From CAZPBC01 sp964584775 (lineage in GTDB: Bacteria; Chlamydiota; Chlamydiia; Chlamydiales; SLFE01): 38,846 nucleotides of DNA. Position 1 is the stretch's first letter; each line of letters starts with the position of its first letter. Of this stretch, positions 23,390 through 30,709 are shown in pieces. A model generated the notes under the pieces. That model ran no database searches. It was not told the origin of the DNA and saw only the letters and a program-made list of their open reading frames with translations. A program made the translations under genes and the position numbers. The DNA is taken from contig CAZPBC010000017.1 of assembly GCA_964584775.1 (NCBI GenBank), positions 1 to 38,846 of the forward strand. Reading direction: 5' to 3'.

Positions 23390-24802
23390 TCACTGCCTCT
23401 TTAAAACCACGATATTCTCTACATGGGCGGTTTTTGGAAATTGATCGAGGGGCTGTACAGCATCCACACGGTAACCAAAACTTTGGAGCTTTTGAATGTC
23501 CTCTTTTTGGGAAAAGGGATTGCAAGCAATATAGAGGAGTTTAGGAACATTGATCTCACCAAGGAGTTCGATGACTTCATCCCCCAGTCCAACGCGTGGA
23601 GGATCCACCATAATGAGGCTGGGCCGCACCTCCTGCTTTCTTTCTTTCAACACCTCAGCCACATCACGAGGGAGGAACTCGACATTTTCAATCCCTGAAC
23701 ACTCTGCGTTCTTCCTAGCATCATAAACAGCCTCTCGGACGATCTCGACACCAACAACTTGCTTAGCATAGGTCGACGCAGCGAGCGCCAGAGTCCCTGT
23801 CCCCGAGTAGAGGTCAAAGACGAGTTCCTCACTCTGGACTTCAGCGAGCTCAAGAGCTCTCGAATAGAGCACTTCTGCCATCTCTGTATTGGGCTGAAAA
23901 AAAGAGGAAGGACTGATAAAGAGCCGAAGAGGGGCATCTCGACCTTCAAGTTGAAGCTCTTCGCGTATGGTTTCCTCTCCAGCCAGGTGGATGTCATAAA
24001 GTTGTGTTGGTTTGCCTTTCATCATTTGATGAATCCGCAAAAAGAGAGAAAGCTTTTCAGGTGCACCGTAGGAGACAACCGCTTCCCTAAAACTCTCAAT
24101 TTGTGCTTTGGTCAGCGCGTAATCCGGGTTGCCAGAAACTGTGAGGACGACCATCTTATCGCCTGTTTTTCGACTTTCACGGACCATCAAAGCCCGCAAG
24201 CTGCCCTCATTGACATGGAAGTTGTAGCTCTCAAGCCCCGACTCTTTCCACCAGCCACGGAGGACCTCAAGAAGACCATTGGTCCACGAGGAGGTCAGAT
24301 GGCACTCTCCTAAGTTCTCGACGCGCCCTCGACCTTGAAAACGGATGAGGCCTAGATAGCGATTTCCTGATTTATCAGTATGGAAGGAGAACTCCATTTT
24401 ATTTCTCCAGTTCCATTCACTTTTAGAAGGGAGGATTGGGTAAAAACGGCTATTTTCATCGACGACATCCGAAAGAGCTTTTCGAACGAGAGATTCTTTC
24501 CATTTCGCCTCTTCCTGATAGTTGAGGTGCTGCAGTCGGCACCCCCCACAAACCCCAAAATGGGCGCAACGCGGTGTCACCCTGAGAGGTGAGGGAGAGA
24601 GGACCTCTTGCAGCCTTGATTGGTAACGGCCTGACTTTTTACCCTGAAGCTGTACGGATACTTGATCACCAGGTGCAGTGAAGGCTGTAGCCACTTCCCA
24701 AGTGATTCCAGCAGGGTGAGCATAACTCCCCACTCCTAAACCCTTTTTATCAAGAGAAGAGATCTGGAGATCAATGATTTTTCCACGATGACGTCGAGAC
24801 AT
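23390..24802 (-). CDS. rlmD: 23S rRNA (uracil-5-)-methyltransferase, RumA/RlmD type
   Basis: SAM-dependent m5U methyltransferase of the TrmA/RlmC/RlmD family. The ATG at 24802 (MSRRHRGKIIDLQ) gives 470 residues; an upstream TTG at 24832 would start inside the hctB terminator tract and is not preferred. An N-terminal TRAM-like domain is followed by iron-sulfur cysteines CAHFGVCGGCRLQHL (Cys-x5-Cys-x2-Cys) and a fourth Cys in GECHL. The methyltransferase domain has FFQPNTEMAEVLY, VFDLYSGTGTLALA, VDPPRVGL and the catalytic-Cys motif YIACNPFS. Whether it acts on U1939 or another uracil cannot be told from sequence. It sits only 29 nt after the hctB terminator, leaving almost no room for its own promoter. 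Confidence 0.88.
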   Translation of the reverse strand: MSRRHRGKIIDLQISSLDKKGLGVGSYAHPAGITWEVATAFTAPGDQVSVQLQGKKSGRYQSRLQEVLSPSPLRVTPRCAHFGVCGGCRLQHLNYQEEAKWKESLVRKALSDVVDENSRFYPILPSKSEWNWRNKMEFSFHTDKSGNRYLGLIRFQGRGRVENLGECHLTSSWTNGLLEVLRGWWKESGLESYNFHVNEGSLRALMVRESRKTGDKMVVLTVSGNPDYALTKAQIESFREAVVSYGAPEKLSLFLRIHQMMKGKPTQLYDIHLAGEETIREELQLEGRDAPLRLFISPSSFFQPNTEMAEVLYSRALELAEVQSEELVFDLYSGTGTLALAASTYAKQVVGVEIVREAVYDARKNAECSGIENVEFLPRDVAEVLKERKQEVRPSLIMVDPPRVGLGDEVIELLGEINVPKLLYIACNPFSQKEDIQKLQSFGYRVDAVQPLDQFPKTAHVENIVVLKRQ

Positions 24803-24830
24803 ATCGTAAAAGAGTACCAGAAACTTAGAC

Positions 24831-24858
24831 AAAAAAAAAGGGAGACTTAGAGTCTCCC
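24831..24858 (-). terminator. Intrinsic terminator of hctB
   Basis: On the minus strand the hairpin GGGAGACT-CTA-AGTCTCCC (24840-24858) is a perfect 8-bp stem with a 3-nt loop, followed by nine T residues (24831-24839). This is a textbook rho-independent terminator 30 nt after the hctB stop. Confidence 0.9.
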
Positions 24859-24888
24859 TTTCTAGAAATCAGAAAAAATCTGCTCTAA

Positions 24889-25893
24889 TTAGCGTGAAGC
24901 ACGTCGCACAGGAAGTTTCGCTGTGGGGCGACGTAGAGACATTGCTTTAGAAGAAGCAGAAACTCTCTTAGAAGATCTTCTCTTAGGAGCAGCTTTACGC
25001 TTAGTTGCAGTCTTCTTAGCAGCTGTTTTTCTCTTTGGAGCAGCTTTGCGCTTGGTTGTTGTTTTCTTAGCAGCTGTTTTTCTCTTTGGAGCAGCTTTAC
25101 GCTTGGTTGTTGTTTTCTTAGCAACTTTGCGCTTGGTTGTTGTCTTTTTCTTAGCAGCTGTTTTTCTCTTTGGAGCAGCTTTACGCTTCGCTGTTGTCTT
25201 CTTAGCAACTTTGCGCTTAGTTGTTGTCTTCTTCTTAGCAGCTGTTTTTCTCTTTGGAGCAGCTTTACGCTTAGTTGTTGTCTTCTTAGCAACTTTGCGC
25301 TTGGTTGTTGTCTTCTTCTTAGCAGCTGTTTTTCTCTTTGGAGCAGCTTTACGCTTCGTTGTGGTCTTCTTAGCAACTTTGCGCTTAGTTGTTGTCTTCT
25401 TCATAGCAGCTGTTTTTCTCTTTGGAGCTGCTTTACGCTTAGTTGTGGTCTTCTTAGCAACTTTGCGCTTCGTTGTAGTCTTCTTCTTAGCAGCTGTTTT
25501 TCTCTTTGGAGCAGCTTTACGCTTCGTTGTGGTCTTCTTAGCAGCTGTTTTTCTCTTAGCTGTTGTCTTTTTAGCAGCTGTTTTTCTTTTTGGAGCTGCT
25601 TTGCGCTTCGTTGTTGTTTTCTTTGCAACAGTCTTTTTCTTAGCTGTTGTCTTCTTAGCAGCCGTTTTTCTCTTTGGAGCTGCTTTCTTAGCTGCAGGCT
25701 TACGCTTAGGAGCAGCTTTTCTCTTAGCAGTAGTTTTTTTCATTGTTTTCTTCCTTGCTAGTGCTTTTTTCTTTGGAGCTGCTATAGAGCTTGCTCCAGT
25801 TTGTCCAAGATCTTCCGAGATCTGATCGTGCGATTCCTCCGCGATCTGATCGAGTGATTCCTCTGCAGTATTGAGAACCTCTGATTCCGTCAT
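24889..25893 (-). CDS. hctB: Histone H1-like DNA-condensing protein Hc2 (HctB)
   Basis: Lysine/alanine/arginine/threonine-rich protein that compacts the chromosome during conversion to the infectious elementary body. The 334 residues begin with an acidic leader (TESEVLNTAEESLDQIAEE, to about residue 37), unusual next to the basic body. The body is built from repeats of KRKAAPKRKTAAKK and KRKVAKKTTTKRK. A 28-residue (84-nt) unit occurs five times in tandem between about 25,110 and 25,530. The tail is RVSASSKAMSLRRPTAKLPVRRASR. It is larger than Chlamydiaceae Hc2 (roughly 165-240), as expected for a repeat-expanded protein. AGGAG lies 8 nt before the ATG. It is a single transcription unit ended by a strong terminator. 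Long antisense frames here are repeat artefacts. Confidence 0.92.
   Translation of the reverse strand: MTESEVLNTAEESLDQIAEESHDQISEDLGQTGASSIAAPKKKALARKKTMKKTTAKRKAAPKRKPAAKKAAPKRKTAAKKTTAKKKTVAKKTTTKRKAAPKRKTAAKKTTAKRKTAAKKTTTKRKAAPKRKTAAKKKTTTKRKVAKKTTTKRKAAPKRKTAAMKKTTTKRKVAKKTTTKRKAAPKRKTAAKKKTTTKRKVAKKTTTKRKAAPKRKTAAKKKTTTKRKVAKKTTAKRKAAPKRKTAAKKKTTTKRKVAKKTTTKRKAAPKRKTAAKKTTTKRKAAPKRKTAAKKTATKRKAAPKRRSSKRVSASSKAMSLRRPTAKLPVRRASR
25110..25530 (-). repeat. 84-bp tandem coding repeats in hctB
   Basis: Five near-identical 84-nt units, recognisable on the plus strand by gcaactttgcgctt recurring every about 84 nt (near 25121, 25204, 25288, 25372 and 25456). Each encodes KRKVAKK followed by a KRKAAPKRKTAA module. 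Differences between units are mostly synonymous or single Thr/Ala or Lys/Met changes, suggesting recent expansion or gene conversion. Confidence 0.85.
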
Positions 25894-26209
25894 TTCCAGT
25901 CTCCTAAAAGTTTTGTGTTGTTGCTAGTTTTCACTTAACAGAAATCTGCAGCACATTTCTAGTGATTTTTTTACCTTAACGCTTTTTTCTAATTAACGTC
26001 ATGTGCAAAAGGTAAATTTTGAATCTTTTTTCACTAGGGCCGTCACATTAAGTCAAAGGGAGGGTCACTTTTTTCGTCTCTACTTACCCTTTTTTTCTGT
26101 GATCAGCTATCTTTAGTGCAAGCACTTTTTCAAACTTTTTCGATTTTTTTTCGAAATGAATCAGCGCTCGTGAACCACCCCAATTTTGACTGTTTTCAGA
26201 TGGCTTAAC
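25894..26209. other. AT-rich divergent intergenic region, no gene seen
   Basis: The 316-nt gap between the divergent hctB and the envelope operon has no convincing open frame or RNA gene. It has many T-runs and a self-complementary TTTTCGATTTTTTTTCGAAA-like patch near 26139-26157. It should hold both promoters. A TATCTT box near 26109 and a TTGCAC near 25996-26001 (minus strand) are possible elements, but no pair with correct spacing convinced me. A sigma-28-type motif for hctB was looked for and not found. Confidence 0.5.
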
Positions 26210-28819
26210 ATGCGATATTTTCGATCTCAACAGCTCCTTCTTCTCACATTAGCACCTCTGATATTCCACCCCATTCATGTCGAGTCAGCAACATGGATTA
26301 AGAACTCTAAATCATTTAAAAAGAATGATAAAGACCTCTTTTTTCAAGCGAAAAAACGCGAAGAAAATGGCCAATTTTCGGAGGCTATTTTGCTTTATGA
26401 GCAGCTGCTCAAAGATCCCGAACAAGAAGCGCTCGTCAATAAATGCAGTGTCGCAAAGCTCTATCTCCTTCTCAATCGTTTTGAAGAAGCCTCCTCCATT
26501 TTAAAGGGTGCAGAGGGTGTTGAAAGTCGATACCTCTTAGCCCTCTGCTACCTTCAGCAAAATAGATTGTCGGCCGCAAAAGAATTGCTGGAGTCTTGTG
26601 TCGATCAACTCCCTCAATTACTGCAAAAGTCCTCTCTTTTGCAGCTGATCGAGATGGCAGCCCTTTCAAAGGACTGGAAGAGCGTAGAGGACTATCTTTC
26701 CACCCTCAAGTCCTCGAGCCATCACGAATGGAACCAACGAGTCGAACTTCTGAAGGCCTACTACCAACTCAAGCAAGGAAAAGAACTATCCACACCATTA
26801 CCCGAGCAAGTGGCCGACTCACAAAGAGGCTTCCTATTCATTATCAAAGGCTTAGAACTTGTGCAAAAGGAACAACTCGAAGACGCGGAGCCACTTTTCA
26901 TGCAGGTCTGGGCTTCAGAAAAAGACCCCTATATTGAAACAGAATCTCTTGCTTACCAATCACTTGCGCACATTCATCTCTTTTTGGCCGTCGATCCTGA
27001 AAAAGAAAAAGGCAAGCAACTCAGCCACCTTCTCACTGCTCAAGAACTCCTACAACAAGACCCTCACCCTTCTCTTGTGACTAAGTGCCACTTACACATC
27101 ACCCAGTGGAGAGTCGTAGGGGACGCGGACTCCCTTCACGAGGCTCAGAAGACCCTCTCTCAACTGTCCTCCCCTTTAGACCTCTCTTTTATTCTTAAAT
27201 TACTGAATAAAAATGAAATAGGAAAATTTTTCACCGAGAGAAAGCAGCTCCAATCTACCGTTCTTGCGCCGGTAGCGCTTTCCTTTCTTGAAAAAGCAGA
27301 CGCGGGAGGGTCTAAGAAAGACTTAGAAATGGCTCTTTATCTCATCGAGCAGCTTCTTGCACTGGATCTCCCTACAGAAGAGAGAGTCCCTTTGCTGTTT
27401 TCTCATATAAAGGGGCTCTACATTGATGGCTCAAGAAGGGCGCTCGAAAAAACGTACTCAGACTTGGAAGCGCTCTCCTCCCTCGGAGCCACTCAAGAGA
27501 GTGACTACTACCGCGGCCTCACCCTGACCAAGCAAGCCGCTTTGGCCAACAATCCCCAGCTGCTGAACCGCGCAAGAAAGTTTCTAAAAAAAGCATCGGC
27601 TCCTCAAAACCTCATCGCGGCAAAAGCACTGTTTGCTCTTGCAAGCAATGAAATGAGTCTTGAAAACACAGAAAGTGCGAAAAAGTACTTCGTTGAAGCC
27701 GCAGAGTGCTTTGGCCCCCACCCTCTAGGAGCAGAGGCTCTCTATTTTGCCGCTGTCACCTCTAAAAAGGGGGGGCAAGAAGTGGCAGAAATCCAAGAAA
27801 CACTCAAGCACCGCTTCCCCAAAAGCCGTTACAATGCCGATCTCCTCTTATTAGACCTTCCTCATGAGAGGCTCATCTTGGCAGATAAGAGTGCAACACT
27901 GACCCTCCAAAAGATCTCAACACACTTCTCCCACACCCCCGCAGCCGTCGAGGCGAACTTTCTACTGGGCCTCAACAGTAAAAAGAGCCACCGCAGCACG
28001 ACAGGCGCCTTACTCGCACCGAAAGACGAACAGGGCGCGCTAAACTTCTTTGAAAGAGCCTATAGCAATTACCTTAATTTAGAGAGAGCCTCTTTCTCAA
28101 GCGCAGATGAACAGCAATGGCTCGCCTCCTTAGCTCTCTCCGCAAAGATGGAGAAGGCAAAGCTCCTTATGGACATTGCTGAGCAGTCCAACCCCGTGAA
28201 AAAAGAGTTCTATCTTCGACGGGCTGGAGATACGCTCGTCTCCCTACAAAACGCCCTCCAAAAAGAACTCCTTCTCCTATTAGATAGAGAAGCCCCCCTC
28301 CTTGAAATCAATCAGCTTCTGGGATCCGTCCAGGTCAAACTCGGTAAAGAGGCTCTCGCAGAGAGTTACTTCACTCGTGCCCTCGAACACGCCAAAGCAT
28401 GCCATATGACTAGAAGTCCCCTGCTCAGCAAAAGCCTCTTTGAACTGGCAAAACTGCAATTCAACCAAAAACATCCCAATCACGCTCTATCTTTGTTAAA
28501 TCAGGCGAAGGAAGCGCTTCCTATCGGCCAAGGCTACCAGGAGCTTCTTTTGGTGATGTGGATGACAGAAGCCGACTGGCAACTCAAGATGAAAGAGCCC
28601 TCGAAGGCTCTCATCCTCCTCTCCAATGCCATCAACGAAGACATTGCAAGCCCTTTACGACTCAAAGCGATGTACTTAAGAGGTCGACTTTACCAGGAAG
28701 AGGGGCAAGATGACCTAGCCTACAGACAATTTAAAACACTCAGTCGCTTCAGTGGCGACTATGCTAACCTCGCAAAGGAGAAAGTCCGTGAATATGAACA
28801 TGCTCGCCTCCTTCCTTGA
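26210..28819 (+). CDS. Secreted/periplasmic TPR-repeat protein, head of a Tol-like operon
   Basis: The ATG at 26210 gives 869 residues with a signal peptide (MRYFRSQQLLLLTLAPLIFHP, then VESATW). A TTG at 26186 is possible but less likely. The mature part is almost entirely helical tetratricopeptide-like repeats, for example AKKREENGQFSEAILLYEQ near residue 48, and late units such as LGKEALAESYFTRALEHAKA and RGRLYQEEGQDDLAYRQF. This indicates a periplasmic or outer-membrane-associated scaffold. Its stop overlaps the TolQ-like start by 32 nt, so it belongs to the same operon. The best guess is an adaptor that couples the TolQR-type motor to envelope or polysaccharide assembly, an inference from context. 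No enzymatic motif was seen. Confidence 0.85.
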   Translation: MRYFRSQQLLLLTLAPLIFHPIHVESATWIKNSKSFKKNDKDLFFQAKKREENGQFSEAILLYEQLLKDPEQEALVNKCSVAKLYLLLNRFEEASSILKGAEGVESRYLLALCYLQQNRLSAAKELLESCVDQLPQLLQKSSLLQLIEMAALSKDWKSVEDYLSTLKSSSHHEWNQRVELLKAYYQLKQGKELSTPLPEQVADSQRGFLFIIKGLELVQKEQLEDAEPLFMQVWASEKDPYIETESLAYQSLAHIHLFLAVDPEKEKGKQLSHLLTAQELLQQDPHPSLVTKCHLHITQWRVVGDADSLHEAQKTLSQLSSPLDLSFILKLLNKNEIGKFFTERKQLQSTVLAPVALSFLEKADAGGSKKDLEMALYLIEQLLALDLPTEERVPLLFSHIKGLYIDGSRRALEKTYSDLEALSSLGATQESDYYRGLTLTKQAALANNPQLLNRARKFLKKASAPQNLIAAKALFALASNEMSLENTESAKKYFVEAAECFGPHPLGAEALYFAAVTSKKGGQEVAEIQETLKHRFPKSRYNADLLLLDLPHERLILADKSATLTLQKISTHFSHTPAAVEANFLLGLNSKKSHRSTTGALLAPKDEQGALNFFERAYSNYLNLERASFSSADEQQWLASLALSAKMEKAKLLMDIAEQSNPVKKEFYLRRAGDTLVSLQNALQKELLLLLDREAPLLEINQLLGSVQVKLGKEALAESYFTRALEHAKACHMTRSPLLSKSLFELAKLQFNQKHPNHALSLLNQAKEALPIGQGYQELLLVMWMTEADWQLKMKEPSKALILLSNAINEDIASPLRLKAMYLRGRLYQEEGQDDLAYRQFKTLSRFSGDYANLAKEKVREYEHARLLP

Positions 28820-29438
28820 GCTCATCCACGCTGTGAAATTCAACAGTATTCTCATCTTATTACTTCTCTGCTCGTTCGTAGCCATTGCTCTCTTCATTGA
28901 GAGACTCATGACTCTTAGCCAAGCGGAAACCGATTCCAATGAACTGCTGATCCGTATCCGCTCCTCTATGAATGAAGGGAGTCTAGCCGAAGCTGTCGAT
29001 GTCTGCGAAGTGACCCGAGGACCCATCGCCGCGATCGTTAGAGTGGGGCTTTTACGAGCTCACCACACTCAGAGCGAAATCGAAAAGTCGATGCAGATCG
29101 CAGCAAAGCTAGAAATCGCAAAACTAGAAAAAAACACGCGTGCGCTCTCTCTCGTCGCCCGGATTGCACCGCTGATTGGTCTCCTGGGAACAGTCCTTGG
29201 CTTCATCCAAGCCTTCGGAGAGATGCGGCTCAGCGGCCTAGTTGACATCTCAACAACACAAATTGGTGAAGCGATGGAGTATGCACTCATCACGACAGCC
29301 TTCGGTCTCGTGGTCGCGATTCCCTCCATCCTCGCCTACAACTACCTCGTGAGCCGTATTGAATCATTTGTCTTAGAAATGGAGACCACCTCTTCCGAGG
29401 TCGTTGAACTCCTCACTAGAAAGGATATTCTCGGGTGA
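28788..29438 (+). CDS. MotA/TolQ/ExbB proton channel family protein
   Basis: Inner-membrane proton-channel subunit that energises envelope processes with its TolR/ExbD partner. The GTG at 28788 has AAGGAG (28775-28780) 7 nt upstream; an ATG at 28794 is less well placed and the frame open from 28752 lacks a ribosome site. The protein is 216 residues with three membrane segments: ILILLLLCSFVAIALFIERL near the N-terminus, then IAPLIGLLGTVLGFIQAFG and ALITTAFGLVVAIPSILAYN. These are the conserved TolQ/ExbB helices 2 and 3, including the GLLGTVLG signature. It overlaps the TPR gene by 32 nt and the next gene by 4 nt (GTGA). Sequence alone does not separate TolQ from ExbB. Confidence 0.92.
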   Translation: MNMNMLASFLELIHAVKFNSILILLLLCSFVAIALFIERLMTLSQAETDSNELLIRIRSSMNEGSLAEAVDVCEVTRGPIAAIVRVGLLRAHHTQSEIEKSMQIAAKLEIAKLEKNTRALSLVARIAPLIGLLGTVLGFIQAFGEMRLSGLVDISTTQIGEAMEYALITTAFGLVVAIPSILAYNYLVSRIESFVLEMETTSSEVVELLTRKDILG

Positions 29439-29860
29439 AATTCGAAACCAAACTCAAACACTCCTTCACATTAGTCGACCTCACACCTCTTGTCGATGTG
29501 GTTTTCTTGATGCTGATCTTTTTCGTCATCACCTCAAGTATTCTCCCCCTGAAGTCCCTCACTATCCACTCTCCTGAGCTTCCGATTGAAACCCCCGCCC
29601 AAACCACTCAGGTGGTCGTGGTCATGGATGATTCCCATGTCATCTACCTCGGTCAACGCCGCTCGATTATCGACTTAACCACTGCTAAAGAAGAGGTGTT
29701 AGGTGAAATCCACAAACTTCAAGAGCGTCACCCTGGGATAGAACCGACGATCGTTTTACATGTCGACGAACGGGTCCACTATGGCTCTTTTCTAAAACTC
29801 TTTACTGCGCTGCAAGAATGTAGCCCACATATCCGACTCGTCTATGAAACCGCAGCTTGA
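29435..29860 (+). CDS. TolR/ExbD family biopolymer transport protein
   Basis: Partner of the TolQ/ExbB channel. The 141-residue protein has one N-terminal helix with the essential acidic residue in TPLVDVVFLMLIFFVITSS (Asp about 21), and a periplasmic domain ending near LHVDERVHYGSFLKLFTAL, the usual ExbD/TolR closing motif. The start is a GTG overlapping the previous TGA, a translational-coupling arrangement. The 3' end overlaps the next ATG by 17 nt. Confidence 0.92.
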   Translation: MKFETKLKHSFTLVDLTPLVDVVFLMLIFFVITSSILPLKSLTIHSPELPIETPAQTTQVVVVMDDSHVIYLGQRRSIIDLTTAKEEVLGEIHKLQERHPGIEPTIVLHVDERVHYGSFLKLFTALQECSPHIRLVYETAA

Positions 29861-30440
29861 AAAAATCCGCCTCCTACGTCGCCCCTCGTTCTTTTCCAAA
29901 AGAGTCCAGCTTGCCCTCTTTGCCGCCTTTGCTCTCCACTTGCTTTTCTTCAGCCTCTTCCGTGTGAGGCTTCCTCAATCGACAGCAGAGGAGATGGCTC
30001 AAAGAGTCGCTGAGGTTTCAGTAATCGTGAAGAAAAAAGTAGAGCCCCTTGAACCCCGCTCTGGCCGCCCCCCTTTAGTACCCGAGCTCTGCCTAGGCCT
30101 CGATGAGCCTCTTCGAAATCACAAGACCCTTCCCTTAAAGATGACCATTCATCGTCCCCTCTTGCCCCCAGAAGAACCCGACAAAAACCCCGAAACGCTC
30201 TTTAACCTACAAGGCGAACTCGTTCATCTAGAGCTCGAAGAGAAGGCCTTTCCTCTCTCTACCCCTCTCGATTTTCCGACCCAGGTCCAGCTCCTCGTCA
30301 ACCAAGAAACAGGGCAGATCATTTGGGCCGACTCTCAAGAGCTCAGTGATCAAACCCTACTTGAGATCGCGCGTGGACTCCGCTTCAAAAAGAGTCAAGA
30401 AAAGGGATGGCTCTTCGGAACATTGGAGCTCCTCCCATGA
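29844..30440 (+). CDS. TonB/TolA-like single-pass periplasmic protein
   Basis: A 198-residue protein with a basic N-terminus (LEKIRLLRRPSFFSKR) and one helix, VQLALFAAFALHLLFFSLF, in the position and orientation of TonB/TolA anchors. A proline-containing linker (VEPLEPRSGRPPLVP, RPLLPPEEPDKNPE) and a C-terminal globular part (VQLLVNQETGQIIWADSQ) follow. By position after TolQ and TolR it should be the energy-transducing arm. No clear TonB C-terminal YP motif is visible, and the sequence is diverged, so the assignment rests on topology and operon order. It overlaps exbD/tolR by 17 nt and the next gene by 4 nt. Confidence 0.7.
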   Translation: MKPQLEKIRLLRRPSFFSKRVQLALFAAFALHLLFFSLFRVRLPQSTAEEMAQRVAEVSVIVKKKVEPLEPRSGRPPLVPELCLGLDEPLRNHKTLPLKMTIHRPLLPPEEPDKNPETLFNLQGELVHLELEEKAFPLSTPLDFPTQVQLLVNQETGQIIWADSQELSDQTLLEIARGLRFKKSQEKGWLFGTLELLP

Positions 30441-30679
30441 TTGAACTCTCCCCCGTCACAGCGATGACAGCCTACCTCACCCTTCTCCTTTTACTCATCA
30501 CTGCAGTTTGGCTCTACTCTATATTGAAGCGTCAAAAGAAAAGCCTAGATATCACAGACGAAGAACTCACGACCTGCGAGTACTGCCAGATCGTCTACCT
30601 CTCCAAAAAGTTCAAGCGCTACACACACTGCCCTCAGTGCAAATCAATGAATGATAAAAAAAGCCTGGATAGATCATGA
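30437..30679 (+). CDS. Small membrane-anchored zinc-ribbon protein
   Basis: The ATG at 30437 overlaps the previous stop (ATGA), with GGAGC about 7 nt upstream, giving 80 residues. A single helix, AYLTLLLLLITAVWLYSIL, is followed by a cytoplasmic Cys4 ribbon, CEYCQIVYLSKKFKRYTHCPQC (first CxxC and second CxxC about 16 residues apart, given here only as motif ends CEYC and CPQC). The stop codon lies inside palindromic repeat copy 2. It is the last gene of the TPR-TolQR-like operon. Function unknown; perhaps a regulatory or assembly factor of that complex. Confidence 0.75.
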   Translation: MIELSPVTAMTAYLTLLLLLITAVWLYSILKRQKKSLDITDEELTTCEYCQIVYLSKKFKRYTHCPQCKSMNDKKSLDRS

Positions 30680-30709
30680 AAATGCATAGATCATCAAAAT
30701 TCCAGGTTA
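30662..30709. repeat. Palindromic intergenic repeat, copy 2
   Basis: Begins AGCCTGGATAGATCATGA (30662-30679), as copy 1 begins AGCCTGGATATTCATGAG, and ends AATTCCAGG-TTA (30698-30709), as copy 1 ends ATTTCCAGG-TTA. Outer arms CCTGGA/TCCAGG are perfectly complementary; the inner part is less so. As in copy 1, the terminal TTA supplies the stop codon of the minus-strand gene that converges here. The first half carries the plus-strand stop. Confidence 0.65.

Noticed and set aside
24923..25825. 300-codon antisense frame over hctB with repeated hydrophobic VVVFLAAVFLFGAA units
   Set aside because: It is the mirror of the Lys/Ala-rich repeats on the other strand; there is no ribosome site and the composition follows directly from the hctB codons.
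25894..26209. Sigma-28-type promoter for hctB, as known in Chlamydia
   Set aside because: No TAAAGTTT...GCCGATAA-like pair was found on the minus strand upstream of the hctB start.
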